From contig NC_081847.1 in the NCBI RefSeq assembly GCF_963259705.1, positions 89,236,546 to 89,300,545 on the forward strand: DNA of 64,000 nucleotides, in the 5' to 3' direction. Position numbers and translations under genes: made by a program. Of this stretch, positions 1 through 9,837 are shown in pieces. Each line of letters starts with the position of its first letter. Within the stretch, counting starts at the first letter, position 1. Source of the stretch: Myotis daubentonii (taxonomy: Eukaryota > Chordata > Mammalia > Chiroptera > Vespertilionidae). The notes beneath the pieces are model-generated. The model saw only the letters and a program-made list of their open reading frames with translations, made no database searches and was not told the DNA's origin.

Positions 1-342
1 ATAGGAAAGTGAGCCAGTATTATCACTATATATTTCATAATTAAATTGGTATTTATAAATAGCATAATTTTCTGATATTTAAAAAATAATGGTCATTTGA
101 ATATTTTGAAACAATTTATACAAGTATAAGGCAGAAGTCACAATTTTACTTGGGCTTAGTAAATTTAATATTCAAACAAAATGGTAAGCTCAAATGATTT
201 TGTCAAAGAAATCTTAATATTTCAAGGATGAATGTTGTTTCAAAATTTATTTGAGGATCTATCACTGATCCTCAAGGAGATGCCTCACCTTCCCCTTGTA
301 TGTGGGGGTTTGTTCCAATCATCACACCTAATTATAAATTAA
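1..342. other. intergenic, no feature seen
   Basis: AT-rich sequence with no open frame of note and no repeat I recognise. It lies upstream of NOL4. In human the gene on this side is DTNA (recalled, not testable here). Confidence 0.6.
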
Positions 343-505
343 CTAGAGGCCTGGTGCATGAATTCGTGCACAGGTGGGTTCCAGCCAGCCACCCAGATCG
401 GGGCCCAGGGGAAGGGGCCGTGGGTGGTTGGCCAGCCAGCCCCACCCTCTGGTCGAACTCTCGGTCAAGGGGGTAATTTGCATACCAGCCTTTTATTATA
501 TAGGA
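343..505 (-). mobile_element. HeliBat-type non-autonomous Helitron, short
   Basis: Read on the minus strand the element begins TCCTATATAATAAAAGG and ends with the hairpin plus CAGGCCTCTAG. It sits between A and T, the Helitron target. No Rep/helicase coding is present. It is internally deleted compared with the copies at 1796 and 14506. Confidence 0.88.
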
Positions 506-1795
506 TGGCGAAAATGACTTTTAAAGGTTTGATTGCCTCACAGTGTAATTGAGGCTGTTTTTAATAAGTTGGGCAGTCTGATAGATTAGGCAGTAGGTGT
601 CTCCTGAACAAATGTGTGAAGCTCTGCCTGGAAGATTAGTGCCACCTGAAATTTACAATTCATTAAGATAAATGGGTATGTGGCCCAGGATCACCACAAT
701 GGACAGTTTGAGTTGAATTGTCCAAGAGGTATGTGCATATAAGAGGAACACTTCATTTTTTTAAGTTAATTCATTTCCAAAACTCGATATAAGCTATAAA
801 AAGAACTTAAATGTTGGAAACCTGAGTGTTTACACTGCTTGTTGATCAACAGGTCTAATGAAAGAATTTCCCATAGAGTTGGGAGATGCTCATTTTAGGA
901 GAGAAAACATGAAAATCTAAAACTTTTCTGCCTTGCTTTTCAATTCCTCTCACAGTACTGTAGTCCCAGGTAAACTAAGGGTAGTTATTCCTTCAGCTTC
1001 CCCTCCTCCCATTTTTTTTCAAAAAAAAGAGGGGAGAAGAAAACTAGTGTTTTAGTATTATTACAGTTATTCTCCAGAGTTTGAACTCAGATGGCTCCCC
1101 ATGAAAACTATTTCTAGAGTCTGTGATTTTAACCAAGATATTTCTGTTCTTATGACTTTTATCTTTCAAGTTAAACAAATGTCCTACCTACACTGAATAA
1201 CAATATATTATGAGATACAAGGAATAGATGATGATGATATTAATTGGTTCACTTAACAGAAATCAGAGTAAAAATGGGACATATGTTAAAATATAATGAA
1301 AGTTGGGCAGTGGTAGGTTGCTCCCTTTTCTCAGAAGAGTTATTTTTTATGAGATAATAACTATTCTAAAAATAGTATAGAAATTCTACAGTAGCACTGT
1401 CCATTGCATTGAAGATGAATATGTGGATTACTGTGTTAAGACATATATTTTGGAGAAAAGATAAGCCATATGGCTAGTGGGAAATAAAGCAGTATTTGGG
1501 GCCAGAAAAAAAATGTATTATATTCTCTGATACAAGGGACATGAACACCAGACTATTACATTACTTTGCAGTTTATCATAGCTGTAACAGCTAGATAAAG
1601 ATGGGTGGAGAATTGTTAAATGACATGTGACTATAAAATGCAGGAACTGGCTGTGCCATGGACTTGCTTACACAGAGATGTTAAAGGTGGGAATTCAAGA
1701 GAAATTCAAAAAAATCCATTAGAATGTCAAATCTAATGTCTTCTTAGTTTGCACACTTAAGTATTTATGGAAATTAACTTTTGGCCAATGCATTA
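506..1795. other. intergenic, nothing recognised
   Basis: About 1.3 kb of AT-rich unique-looking DNA. I see no gene, RNA gene or identifiable transposon. Confidence 0.5.
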
Positions 1796-2190
1796 TCCTA
1801 TATAATAAAAGGCTAATATGCAAAGAGAACGAACAGCAGAATGACTGGTCGCTATGATGCGCACTGACCAACAGGGGGCAGATGCTCTATGCAGGAACTG
1901 CCCACTGGTTGTCAGTGTGCTCCCACAGGGGGAGCACCACTCAGCCAGAAGCCCTGAGTCAGGCTCACTGCTGGTGAGCACAGTGGCGGTGGCAGGAGCC
2001 TCTCCCGCCTCCACAGTAGTGCTAATGATATCCGACTGATGGCTTAGGCCTGCTCCCCAGGGGAAGCAGGCCTAAGTCGTCAGTCGGACATCCCCTGAGG
2101 ACTCCTGGACTGCAAGAGAGCACAGGCCAGGCTGAGGGACCCCCCGCCCCCCCCCCCCAGGTGCATGAATTTAATGCACCGGGCCTCTAG
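1796..2190 (+). mobile_element. HeliBat-type non-autonomous Helitron
   Basis: It starts TCCTATATAATAAAAGGC and ends CCGGGCCTCTAG, flanked by A at 1795 and T at 2191. Inside are two inverted repeats. One has 21-nt arms 1861-1881 and 1898-1918 around a CTCF-like core (imperfect). The other is a stem of about 28 bp (2031-2058 with 2061-2088, 2-nt loop). Confidence 0.92.
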
Positions 2191-3555
2191 TATTTAATGA
2201 TTAACATACCAACCTTGGGGACAAACAACAACATTAAATTTCTAAATTTTTCCTTTGGTTGGAAAATGGAATAAAGATACTGATACTATAGCTTAAAAAT
2301 AAGCAGGAATGTTTTTTGTGTCTTAGTAATGATACCCATATAGATCATACAGTATTTAAACTCTCTCAAATGTATCTCTTTACTAAAACAAAGGAGATAG
2401 ATAGCATAACTCAGACAGGCTCTCTTCAAAATAGTTTGGGAGAAGAGTCAATAGAATGGAAGTCAACTAATAAAGTCAGACTGGTGACACTTTTTATGCA
2501 ATTCCAACTGTCCCTGTCTGCATGAGCTATGCATTTGTTTCTTTGTTTATTCTGTTTCGTTTTGAAATGTTACCATGCTATACAGTAATCAAGTTGCTCA
2601 TTGTGTTGGCCATTTGCTTCCTTCACTAACTCCTTTTGCTTGAAAGAGTTACTAATGCATAAAGATGTTCAGAACTTCCCAGTTTCAAGGGAGGAACTAT
2701 ACTCCAACACAATCTCTAATGAAAAGGGATCAAAATCTCTTAGGGACTCAACTCAGCAAAGTCATTATTTGGTCCCTTTAATGACAGGATCTCTCAAAGG
2801 CCATCCTCAAATTTTAGACTCCGGTTTTAACATGCCTACTGGTCTTGGTCTAATCTAGAATAGATCTAACCTGAGCTTTCAGTCTTCCCCGTAAAAACTT
2901 TAAATAATTTTAAAGCCACATAAATTTTGGAACTCACTATAAGTTTAGGTCTTCTCAAGGACTGACCCGAATGCCTTTGCTCTGTGTCTCGGGCTTTCCC
3001 ACGATCAGTGTTATACCAATAGAGCCCAACTTCGGCCGGTCAGTGCATGACTTTCTCTTTTAGTCATAGGGTGTACCTGTGTTCAAATCATTATCAAAAG
3101 ATGGAGGCTTGCTCTTTTGAGGGATGGGGGAATGTGGGTAGAGATGATGCCATTCATTCCTATGGTTTTAAAGTCACTGTATTTATATCTCCAGCCCAGA
3201 CGTTTTTTGGAGTTCTTGCTTCTATATTCAAATGCCTGCATGAACAATTCTCCCAGTATTTCAAATTTAACTTTTCTGAAATTAAATTACTTCTTCCTGC
3301 CTCTTCTCCCAACCTGCTTCCACTCCTACCTCAGCCTCCAACTTCCAATTTATTTCTCCTCCAAACTCCCCTCTCTAAGTTAATGGCCTTACTATCCATA
3401 CTACTGAAGCTATGAGACACAAGTCATCCTTGACTCAAACTTTTCCCTCCCCTGCCACATGCAATCCCCTGCCTTTTCCTATATTTAAAACATATCTTCT
3501 ATCTATCATTTCTCTTCCTTTACTCACTTTCTAATCCATCACCACAGTACTTCAC
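2191..3555. other. intergenic, nothing firm
   Basis: AT-rich DNA. Around 2985-3050 there is a short stretch resembling a decayed SINE head, too degraded to assign. Small open frames here lack any recognisable domain or splice context. Confidence 0.45.
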
Positions 3556-4170
3556 CTAAGCTGCAAGGACTACCTCAAGCTTCCTCACTGGTCTTCTTGC
3601 TTCCATACTGACCCGTTGCCATCCTCCACCTCAAAATGGAGTGAAACTTATAAAAATGCATTTCATATCATATAATTCTCCTGCTTAAAATCCTTTATTG
3701 ACTTTCTGCTGGACCAGTTATAAAATTCAGAGTTCTTATCAGAGCACTGCCCTCCAAGATCTGGCCCCAGAAGACTATTGAGACCTCGTACCCTACCTCT
3801 CGTTCAAGCTCAGTAAGGTCCAGTGGCCCTGGCCTTGCTTTCATTCCTCAAATGTGCCAACAACTCTTGCATTCAGTCCTCTGCGCTGTGACTGTCGTTC
3901 CCCTTCCTGGATCTTTTTCTGATTGGCCCTTTGCCATCCTTTATCCCAAGATAAATGTTACCCATTTAGAGAGAACAGCACTTACCTCAAGCACCAGCTA
4001 TTTCCTTGCTTATCATGTTTTCTGTAGAAAAAATGTAGTTGCTTTAGATGAGGAGCATCTATCTATATCTATAGCTATAGCTATAGCTATATCTATTATT
4101 GACTACTTTAATTCTAGAGCCTACCAGAGTAATTGATGCTCAGTAAATATTTGTTGAATGAAAGCATAAT
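3556..4170 (+). repeat. LINE L2 3'-end fragment
   Basis: The text ...CAAGATCTGGCCCC..., a later TGCCAACAACTCTTGC stretch and the terminal CAGTAAATATTTGTTGAATGA match the 3' end of mammalian L2. The element is old and diverged. A short (CTATAT/AGCTAT)n microsatellite at 4058-4096 lies inside it. Confidence 0.7.
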
Positions 4171-4430
4171 TATATAAATGGATGAAGGCTCATTTATTCT
4201 TTGAACACTTATTTTATAATTACAGATTATATGTTATTTGTACTGTAACAGTTTGCTGATGAATATGTAGTGTTGGGTTAATATTTGTGATTGATAGTAA
4301 AAGGTAAGATTTTCAGATTTTAAAAATGTCATAAACAAAATCATTTTAAGTTGGGAGATATTTTATTTTTATAAGAAAATCATATTGATTATACCTCAAC
4401 ATTTGAATTATCTTTAATGAAAATATAATT

Positions 4431-4639
4431 GTTGCCTGGCCAGTGTGCTCAGTGGTTGAGCATCAACCTATGAACCAGGAGGTCACGGATCGATTCCCAA
4501 TCAAGGGCACATGCCCGGGTAGTGGGCTCCATCCTCAGTAGGGGGTGTGCAGGAGGCAGACAGTCACTGATTCTCTGTCATCATTGATGTTTCTCTCTCC
4601 CTCTCCCTTCCTCTCTGAAATCAATAAAAAATATACTTA
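4431..4639 (+). mobile_element. Ves SINE
   Basis: tRNA-derived head (A-box-like TGCTCAGTGGTTGA, B-box-like GATCGATTCCC), a CT-rich tail region and AATAAAAAATA end. The target duplication AAAATATAATT is at 4420-4430 and 4640-4650, which fixes both ends. Ves SINEs are specific to vespertilionid bats and relatives. Confidence 0.93.
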
Positions 4640-4967
4640 AAAATATAATTCTCTGATATAATAATTCTGACTTCCTCCCCCTATAAATAGCTGTCAGGAC
4701 CCTGGGCCAGGGGTAGAGATGAAGTCACTTTTTGGAGAGAGATGCTCTGTAGAGAAACAATTCTGAAGTCATCTTCTTGGGAAATGGAAAGTTAAGTTCC
4801 AGGTAGCCTATTTACATGAGCATAACTGAGCTGATGAAACGGCTCAGTACGACCCTCCAGGTGTGGCTGGGAGGTCCTAACTCTAGAGAAGTTAAAAGTA
4901 AAGCAGGGGAATAAATCCAAAGTGGCTGAAACGGATGTTAGATTTGTCAGATGCACAGGCTCTTAGT

Positions 4968-5173
4968 CAGGGTGGGGACTATCCGGCCCATGGACCATAT
5001 AAGGCCTTTGAAATCATTTGGTCTGGCCCTGCCAAGGCATAATGAGTGAGTTAATAAAATATTCGAACACATATAAGCAGGCTAATTTTTAGGTTGATAA
5101 TTTTGTATGGCCTGTGAATGATGGTGCAAATATCCAAATGGCCCTGGGCAGAAAAAACGGTTCCCCATCCCTG
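4968..5173. mobile_element. small hAT-type MITE
   Basis: Terminal inverted repeats CAGGGTGGGGA... and ...GGTTCCCCATCCCTG with GGCCC-rich subterminal sequence. The flanking 8-mers (CTCTTAGT and CTAGTGGT) match only partly. Too short to encode transposase. Confidence 0.65.
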
Positions 5174-5203
5174 CTAGTGGTAGAAGATGTCGACAGCCTA
5201 GAC

Positions 5204-5405
5204 CAGGGGTCCTCAAACTACGGCCCGCGGGCCACATGCAAATACAAATATTGTATTTGTTCCCGTTTTGTTTTCTTACTTCAAAATAAGATATGTGCAG
5301 TGTGCATAGGAATTTGTTCATAGTTTTCTTTTAAACTATAGTCCGGCCCTCCAGTGGTCTGAGGGACAGTGAACTGGCCCCGTTTAAAAAGTTTGAGGAC
5401 CCCTG
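5204..5405. mobile_element. nhAT MITE, 'GGGGTCCTCAAAC' family, copy 1
   Basis: Inverted ends CAGGGGTCCTCAAAC and GTTTGAGGACCCCTG bounded by a perfect 8-bp duplication GCCTAGAC (5196-5203 and 5406-5413). The element is 202 bp and non-coding. It lies 30 bp from the preceding hAT element. A second copy is at 16306. Confidence 0.93.
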
Positions 5406-5790
5406 GCCTAGACAAACAATAATGAGTACAAGTATAGAGCAAAGTACATTTTGGGTTCCACTCTTGATAGGAGAGTCCACATGGCTCTGAAAGCTTGGCC
5501 CGTGCAATTCAGGGCTCTTAGTTCCTTTGGTCCAACGTGAATGTTATTTCAATACTTAACTGTTTATCTGTGCCTTCTAAAAAGAATGCATCTTGTATGA
5601 CTTTTAATTTTGTGCGTTTTTCTTTTTGCTTGTGTACCAAATTTAGTTGAGAGTTAATTACACATTAGCTTGTATTCTGTGAACTCTTATGTCTAAAGTG
5701 CTCTAATTTCTGTGCATTAGAGTATCAAGTATAGTAATAAATCTAATGAACGTGTGTATGTGGTAAGGCCGGGTATTTTCTTAAACCAAC

Positions 5791-6174
5791 TGTGGGGCGC
5801 GGCTACGGTGTTTTGGCTGGGTTCAAGCCTTGGACTAATGAAAGGACAGGGTCCTCTCACTGCCACGTGCAAGTCCCAGCTGGAGGGCAGGGCCCTCCCA
5901 GCACAATCATAGCCAACGGCTGTGGTTGTAAGCTTGAACCTATGGTCAGAACACGTGGCCCCACGTGCCTTGTGGTAGAGTTCAGGTGCATGTAGTTGAG
6001 TGGGGTTGAAACTCACGAGAATGCTGTAAACAACGTGATCACGCCCCTAGTTTGCCTCGTGGCATCTGCTATAAAATAAAGACACGGCTTGTGGGCGCTG
6101 GCTCTTCATCAGGGAGTAGGGTCTCACGGAGACCCAGCTTTCATTCTCTTGTCGGTCTTTTCTCAATCCTTTCA
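5791..6174 (+). mobile_element. solo LTR, probably class II (ERVK/IAP-like)
   Basis: Begins TGTGGGGCGCGGCTAC and ends ...CCTTTCA, so it has TG...CA ends. A TATAAAATAAAGA box at about 6070 combines promoter and polyadenylation signals, as in compact betaretroviral-type LTRs. It runs directly into a poly-C tract, so the target duplication cannot be seen on the right. No internal viral genes are adjacent. The class assignment is inference from the overall style. Confidence 0.55.
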
Positions 6175-6200
6175 CCCCCCCCCCCCCCCCCCCCGCCCCC
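6174..6200 (+). repeat. poly-C tract
   Basis: A run of more than twenty C interrupted by one G. Length is likely variable and prone to assembly error. Confidence 0.9.
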
Positions 6201-7439
6201 AGGATCACCTTTGGCTGTAACAATCAACTTTATCCAAACACTACCCAGCAAAGGTCAAAAGGGATGGCCAAGAATTGTGCCTCCCTGCTTCTTCTCTAAC
6301 TCTCTTTCTCTCTCTTTACTATATTAACTAACTCAAAATATATTTACTAAGCACTTACTATATGCATTTTTCATTGTGCTACAGTAACGGGGGAAAAACA
6401 ACACTCTCAGGGGCCTTCCATTCAAGATTCTATTTGACTAATGAAACTATAAATATAGTACAAGGGGATATACTCTTTATAATCTAAAACAATGTCTTAA
6501 AAACTATTGGTTGCCAGTCATCTTTCGTTGAATCATAAAATAAATGTATTGGGTTGGGGCCACACTTTACATCAGAGTAATAATAAATGGGAGCAAATGG
6601 CAAGTCGCAGTGTGTATTGCATGGAATCAAATATTTTTTCATAACATTTTTGGAGGACAAATGTGCTTATGTGCTGTATGTCAATTAAAGTGCATGTCTC
6701 ACTATGAGACAAGGTTCCAAATGTTTGAAAGACAGTATGCAGAGGAGTTTAAAGACATTGTTTTAAGGTGAGTAGCCAAGGAAGGCAGGCTTCATGGGTC
6801 TGAAAGTACCTGGCTAAGACTTAGAGGAGATGGGATGACTTTTCAGACAAAAGGCAACCAAAAGAATTCAGAAACTGTGAGTTAAGTGATAACCATAAGA
6901 GAAAGTAAATTTTACAGCACCACAGCGTACTCTTGAATGAATGGCCACCCTAGGACTAACTCTACTTTTAGAATCTTATAGGAACCATGAAACCACATAC
7001 AATAAAGTGTGGATCTCCCCGCTTGGAATCATTCTCTATCTCTGATGCCACAAGGAAAACTTTTAACAGAGCTGTTCTTGTGAGCTACACCACACTGAGG
7101 TGATGCAGGAGATTCTTCTGTTCAACTGCTTGTTCCAAATATTTATGTATTTAAGGTACTACATTCTTAAAAGGCCTACAGATAAGTACCCAATTCAGGA
7201 AGTTCGAAGTGACTCCCCGCACACTTGGATTAGATTATTAGATATTGTGTCTTCTAGCCCACGTGTACTCTCTGAGCTCTATTGGTGTAATATTTATTGG
7301 GGGGAAATTCAAGGACTCAGGACAACGGATTTATCTTAACATTTTAATATAGACACAAAAGGAGGAAATACAAAGAATAAAAGCACTCAGGGTGGCCTCC
7401 AGAGAAGAGGAATTGTTGTTGCAGGAGTCTTGTGAGTTA
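6201..7439. other. intergenic upstream of NOL4, nothing firm
   Basis: Mostly unique AT-rich DNA. A weak MIR-like phrase (ACTAAGCACTTACTATATGC) lies at about 6345-6367. The sequence TATTGGGTTGG at 6549 recalls a mariner end, but no partner end was found. Confidence 0.4.
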
Positions 7440-7464
7440 ATGAGAATTCACCCGGGACCCCAGA

Positions 7465-7473
7465 GGGGCGGGG
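7465..7473 (+). promoter_or_regulatory. GC box (Sp/KLF site)
   Basis: GGGGCGGGG at the upstream edge of the CpG island, a standard Sp1/KLF binding sequence. Confidence 0.55.
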
Positions 7474-7741
7474 AAGGGGGGGTGAGGAGGGAGGGGTGGC
7501 GGTGGATAAAAACTCTTCCTTTGCAGCTGGCCCTCTCCCTCATTTGTTGCTCCAATAAGCAGTAATTAGGTCCTGAGCTAATGGTGTCAGCTGATCCGCC
7601 GTTTTTAGGCTAGACCCAGAGGAATCTCCATGGAAACCCTGCCGGAGTCGTCCCCCCACCTGGATGCTGAGTGCTCCTCTCCGCCACCTGGCTGTGGCCC
7701 GGCCCGCTGCTGCCCCCGCCGCCGCGAACCTGCCGCCGGCA

Positions 7742-7750
7742 GCATGCGCA
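7742..7750 (+). promoter_or_regulatory. NRF1-like motif
   Basis: GCATGCGCA resembles the NRF1 palindrome (GCGCATGCGC) with one half intact. It is 46 bp upstream of the CRE. Confidence 0.4.
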
Positions 7751-7787
7751 CTGCCCCCGGGATCCCTAAATGGGACAATTCTGCCCG

Positions 7788-7795
7788 TGACGTCA
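7788..7795 (+). promoter_or_regulatory. full palindromic CRE
   Basis: TGACGTCA, the complete CREB/ATF octamer, within CCCGTGACGTCAGCGCC. A full site in a CpG island is typical of cAMP-responsive neuronal promoters. NOL4 is mainly expressed in brain and testis (recalled). Confidence 0.65.
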
Positions 7796-7833
7796 GCGCC
7801 CAGCCGTCTCCACAGAAACTTTTGTCCCGTTGA

Positions 7834-7838
7834 CCAAT
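7834..7838 (+). promoter_or_regulatory. CCAAT box (NF-Y site)
   Basis: TTGACCAATCAGCG fits the extended NF-Y consensus. It lies 39 bp downstream of the CRE, a common CRE/CCAAT pairing, suggesting a core promoter shortly downstream, at about 7,880-7,950. Confidence 0.6.
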
Positions 7839-8789
7839 CAGCGAGCTGGGAGAGGGCCGGGGAGGTGGGGTGGGAGGAGAGGGGAGTGAGAGGGGTGGGG
7901 TGAGGAGAGAGGCGAGAGGGTGAGTGTGGAGCTGCTCGCGCTCTGCCCGGGCTGTCAGTCCCGGCGCCCGCGCCGCCAGACCTTCCCGGGGACGCGCGCG
8001 CCCCGCACCCCTCTCCCCGCGCCCCGCTCCCACACGCACGCACTCAGGGTGGCCGAGCAGGAGCTGCTGACCGTTTTTGCGAGGGCCGGACCGGCTGCGG
8101 TGCAGTGGGTACAAGCACAGCGTCCCCATTCGGGGCTTTCGTTTTGGACCAGACGACCGGGGGCGAAGGTGGGCACCGGCCAGGCCGCCCGCTTGGCGGA
8201 GCCGCCTCCCGGGACGAGCGCGGGCCTCCGCCGAGAGTGGAAGAAAGAGGAGCGGCCGCGATCGCCGGGCGCGGAGGATGGGAACTGCCCTCTTCCCGTA
8301 GCAGACGGTGGGGATCCTGGATGGAGGCGCCGCCGACTGCCTTTGCCGGAGAAAACCGTCCCCGGGAACTCCTCTGTGGCCACTCGGAGCGGTGCAGGGG
8401 TGTCCATGACGTGGCAGAGGGAAAACAGACGCCCGACACCTCCCGTGTGAGCTGCAAACTGTAGCCAAGCAGGGGAAAATGGTTTCTCGATATCTTTCCA
8501 TCTCGTGCCACGGGTGTTAAGCATCTGTGTCAGAAACGTCCTTCGATGGATGCCCGTGCCCAGCTCGGCAGGAGCCAGAGGCGTCCTGTCTGAGGACCCG
8601 GCGCCCTCGGGGGGCCCTGCCTCCACCCAGCGGCCTGCCTGCGTCCTCCCGCAGCCCCCATAGCGAGACCTGCTAGGGGCGCCCCTCTCCCTGCCTCCTG
8701 TGGGAGTAGGGCCCCAGCTCCGTGAACGCTTTGGCTCATCCTGGGACCTAACTCCTGGAACCTACCTGGGGGGCAGGCATTTAGCCTAA

Positions 8790-8883
8790 ATGCCTCTGAA
8801 GAAAAGGTCTTTTAAGCCGTTTCAAAAATACCTTTTAGAAATGTCCTGTGTAGCAGGATTTGATAGGCTGAACAACATGACAG
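8790..8883 (+). other. candidate alternative 5' exon with small ORF
   Basis: An ATG directly preceded by an in-frame TAA (8787-8789) opens a 31-codon frame (MPLKKRSFKPF...) that runs straight into a perfect donor, CAG|GTAAGA, at 8884. Base composition is AT-rich and unlike the GC-rich DNA on both sides, as exons inside CpG islands can be. The frame ends in phase 1, whereas NOL4 exon 2 starts in phase 0, so joining to 48406 would shift the frame. It may therefore be a non-coding leader exon, an exon of another transcript, or chance. Confidence 0.3.
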
Positions 8884-9461
8884 GTAAGAACTTTCTCTCC
8901 CTCTAGTCTAGTCTCTCAACGCCCCACGCAGGGGAGGCCGAGGCCGAGGCGGACAGGACCCTGGAGAAAGGGAAGCCGGGGCCGGGGTCTCCGAGCTCCG
9001 AGGCGCTAGGCCGGGCGGCCGTTCTCCGGGGAGGCGCAGCCCTCGCTCCGGTCCGCGGGGCCCACGGCCGGGAAGCGTCAGGGGCGCACGCGGGAGGCGG
9101 CGCCGCGCTCACCTGCCCGCCCAGGACACAGCCCGGGGCGAGGCGAGGAGGACCCACCTGAAGTAAACATCGGGATTTGTCATCAACCAAGGAATGAGAT
9201 TTTAATTATTCAAAACCCAGCTCCTCTGGCTCCGCGCGGGTGGGATGGTCCTGGTCACACAATTTTAGATCCATCGCGGAGGAGGAGGCGGCGCCCGCGC
9301 ATCGCGGCGACTGCGAACGGACCGGAGACTTGGCCGCACCGGGCATTGACTGCGGGTGCCCGACCGGACCCTCCTCCCTTCCCCAGCCCTCCCCCCACCC
9401 GCGACGGGCTCCGGCGGCGGCCCGGACCGCGGGCCCCTGCATCGTGGCGGGGGCCGCCTTC

Positions 9462-9476
9462 ATGAGCCCGGGGTGA
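9462..9476 (+). promoter_or_regulatory. short uORF in the NOL4 5' leader
   Basis: ATG AGC CCG GGG TGA, a four-codon upstream frame that stops 24 nt before the NOL4 start codon, if transcription begins upstream of it. A minimal uORF this close may dampen or modulate reinitiation at the main ATG. Confidence 0.45.
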
Positions 9477-9500
9477 ACAGGTGCGAAGCGCGCGGGGAGC

Positions 9501-9758
9501 ATGGAGAGCGAGCGCGACATGTACCGCCAGTTCCAGGACTGGTGCCTCCGGACTTACGGGGACTCGGGCAAGACCAAGACGGTGACCCGTAAGAAATACG
9601 AGCGGATCGTGCAGCTCCTCCACGGCTCCGAGTCCAGCTCCACGGACAACGCGAAATTTAAATTCTGGGTGAAGTCCAAGGGCTTCCAGCTGGGCCAGCC
9701 CGAGGAGGCGCGCGCTGGCGGCGCCAAGCCAGTGCTCTACGTGCCGGTCAAGACCACG
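9501..9758 (+). CDS. NOL4: NOL4 coding exon 1 (residues 1-86)
   Basis: The first coding exon of nucleolar protein 4, a nuclear/nucleolar protein conserved in vertebrates, strongest in neural tissue and of poorly defined molecular function (family knowledge). The start MESERDMYRQFQDWCLRTYG and the following lysine/arginine-rich segment and KFKFWVKSKGFQLG stretch are what I recall of human NOL4. The start codon has A at -3 and G at +4, a strong context. The exon is 258 nt, exactly 86 codons, and ends in phase 0 at ACG|GTGAGT. The linker around residues 67-77 (QPEEARAGGAK) appears shorter and less glycine-rich than the human one I remember, and residue 41 is His where I recall Asn. The frame beyond 9758 is intron. 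The paralogue NOL4L differs at its N terminus, so NOL4 is preferred. Confidence 0.96.
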
Positions 9759-9806
9759 GTGAGTGCCTCGCCTTCCTCTGTTATTTGTCTGCGGCGGCAG
9801 CGCTGC

Positions 9807-9837
9807 GGGTAGGGGGGGGGGGGGGCGGGGGGGGGGA
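9807..9837 (+). repeat. poly-G tract
   Basis: G-run broken by single A, T or C bases at the start of intron 1, about 50 nt after the donor. It is capable of G-quadruplex formation in the nascent RNA and is a difficult stretch for assembly. Confidence 0.7.

Noticed and set aside
4431..4639. tRNA gene from the A and B box-like sequence
   Set aside because: The boxes belong to the tRNA-derived head of a Ves SINE with a SINE tail and target duplication. The same applies to 47029 and 59045.
5717..6016. 99-codon minus-strand frame
   Set aside because: Antisense of a solo LTR, no recognisable protein.
6549..6770. mariner element beginning TATTGGGTTGG
   Set aside because: No matching inverted end or TA duplication found. 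The opening alone is not enough.
7605..8501. 298-codon minus-strand open frame, with overlapping frames on both strands
   Set aside because: Same GC-driven effect. Multiple mutually overlapping frames of similar length argue for chance, and composition is Pro/Arg/Ser-rich without a domain.
8790..8883. Alternative NOL4 start spliced in frame to exon 2
   Set aside because: The donor leaves phase 1, while exon 2 begins at phase 0. The joined frame would not be NOL4. Kept only as a candidate exon of unknown role.
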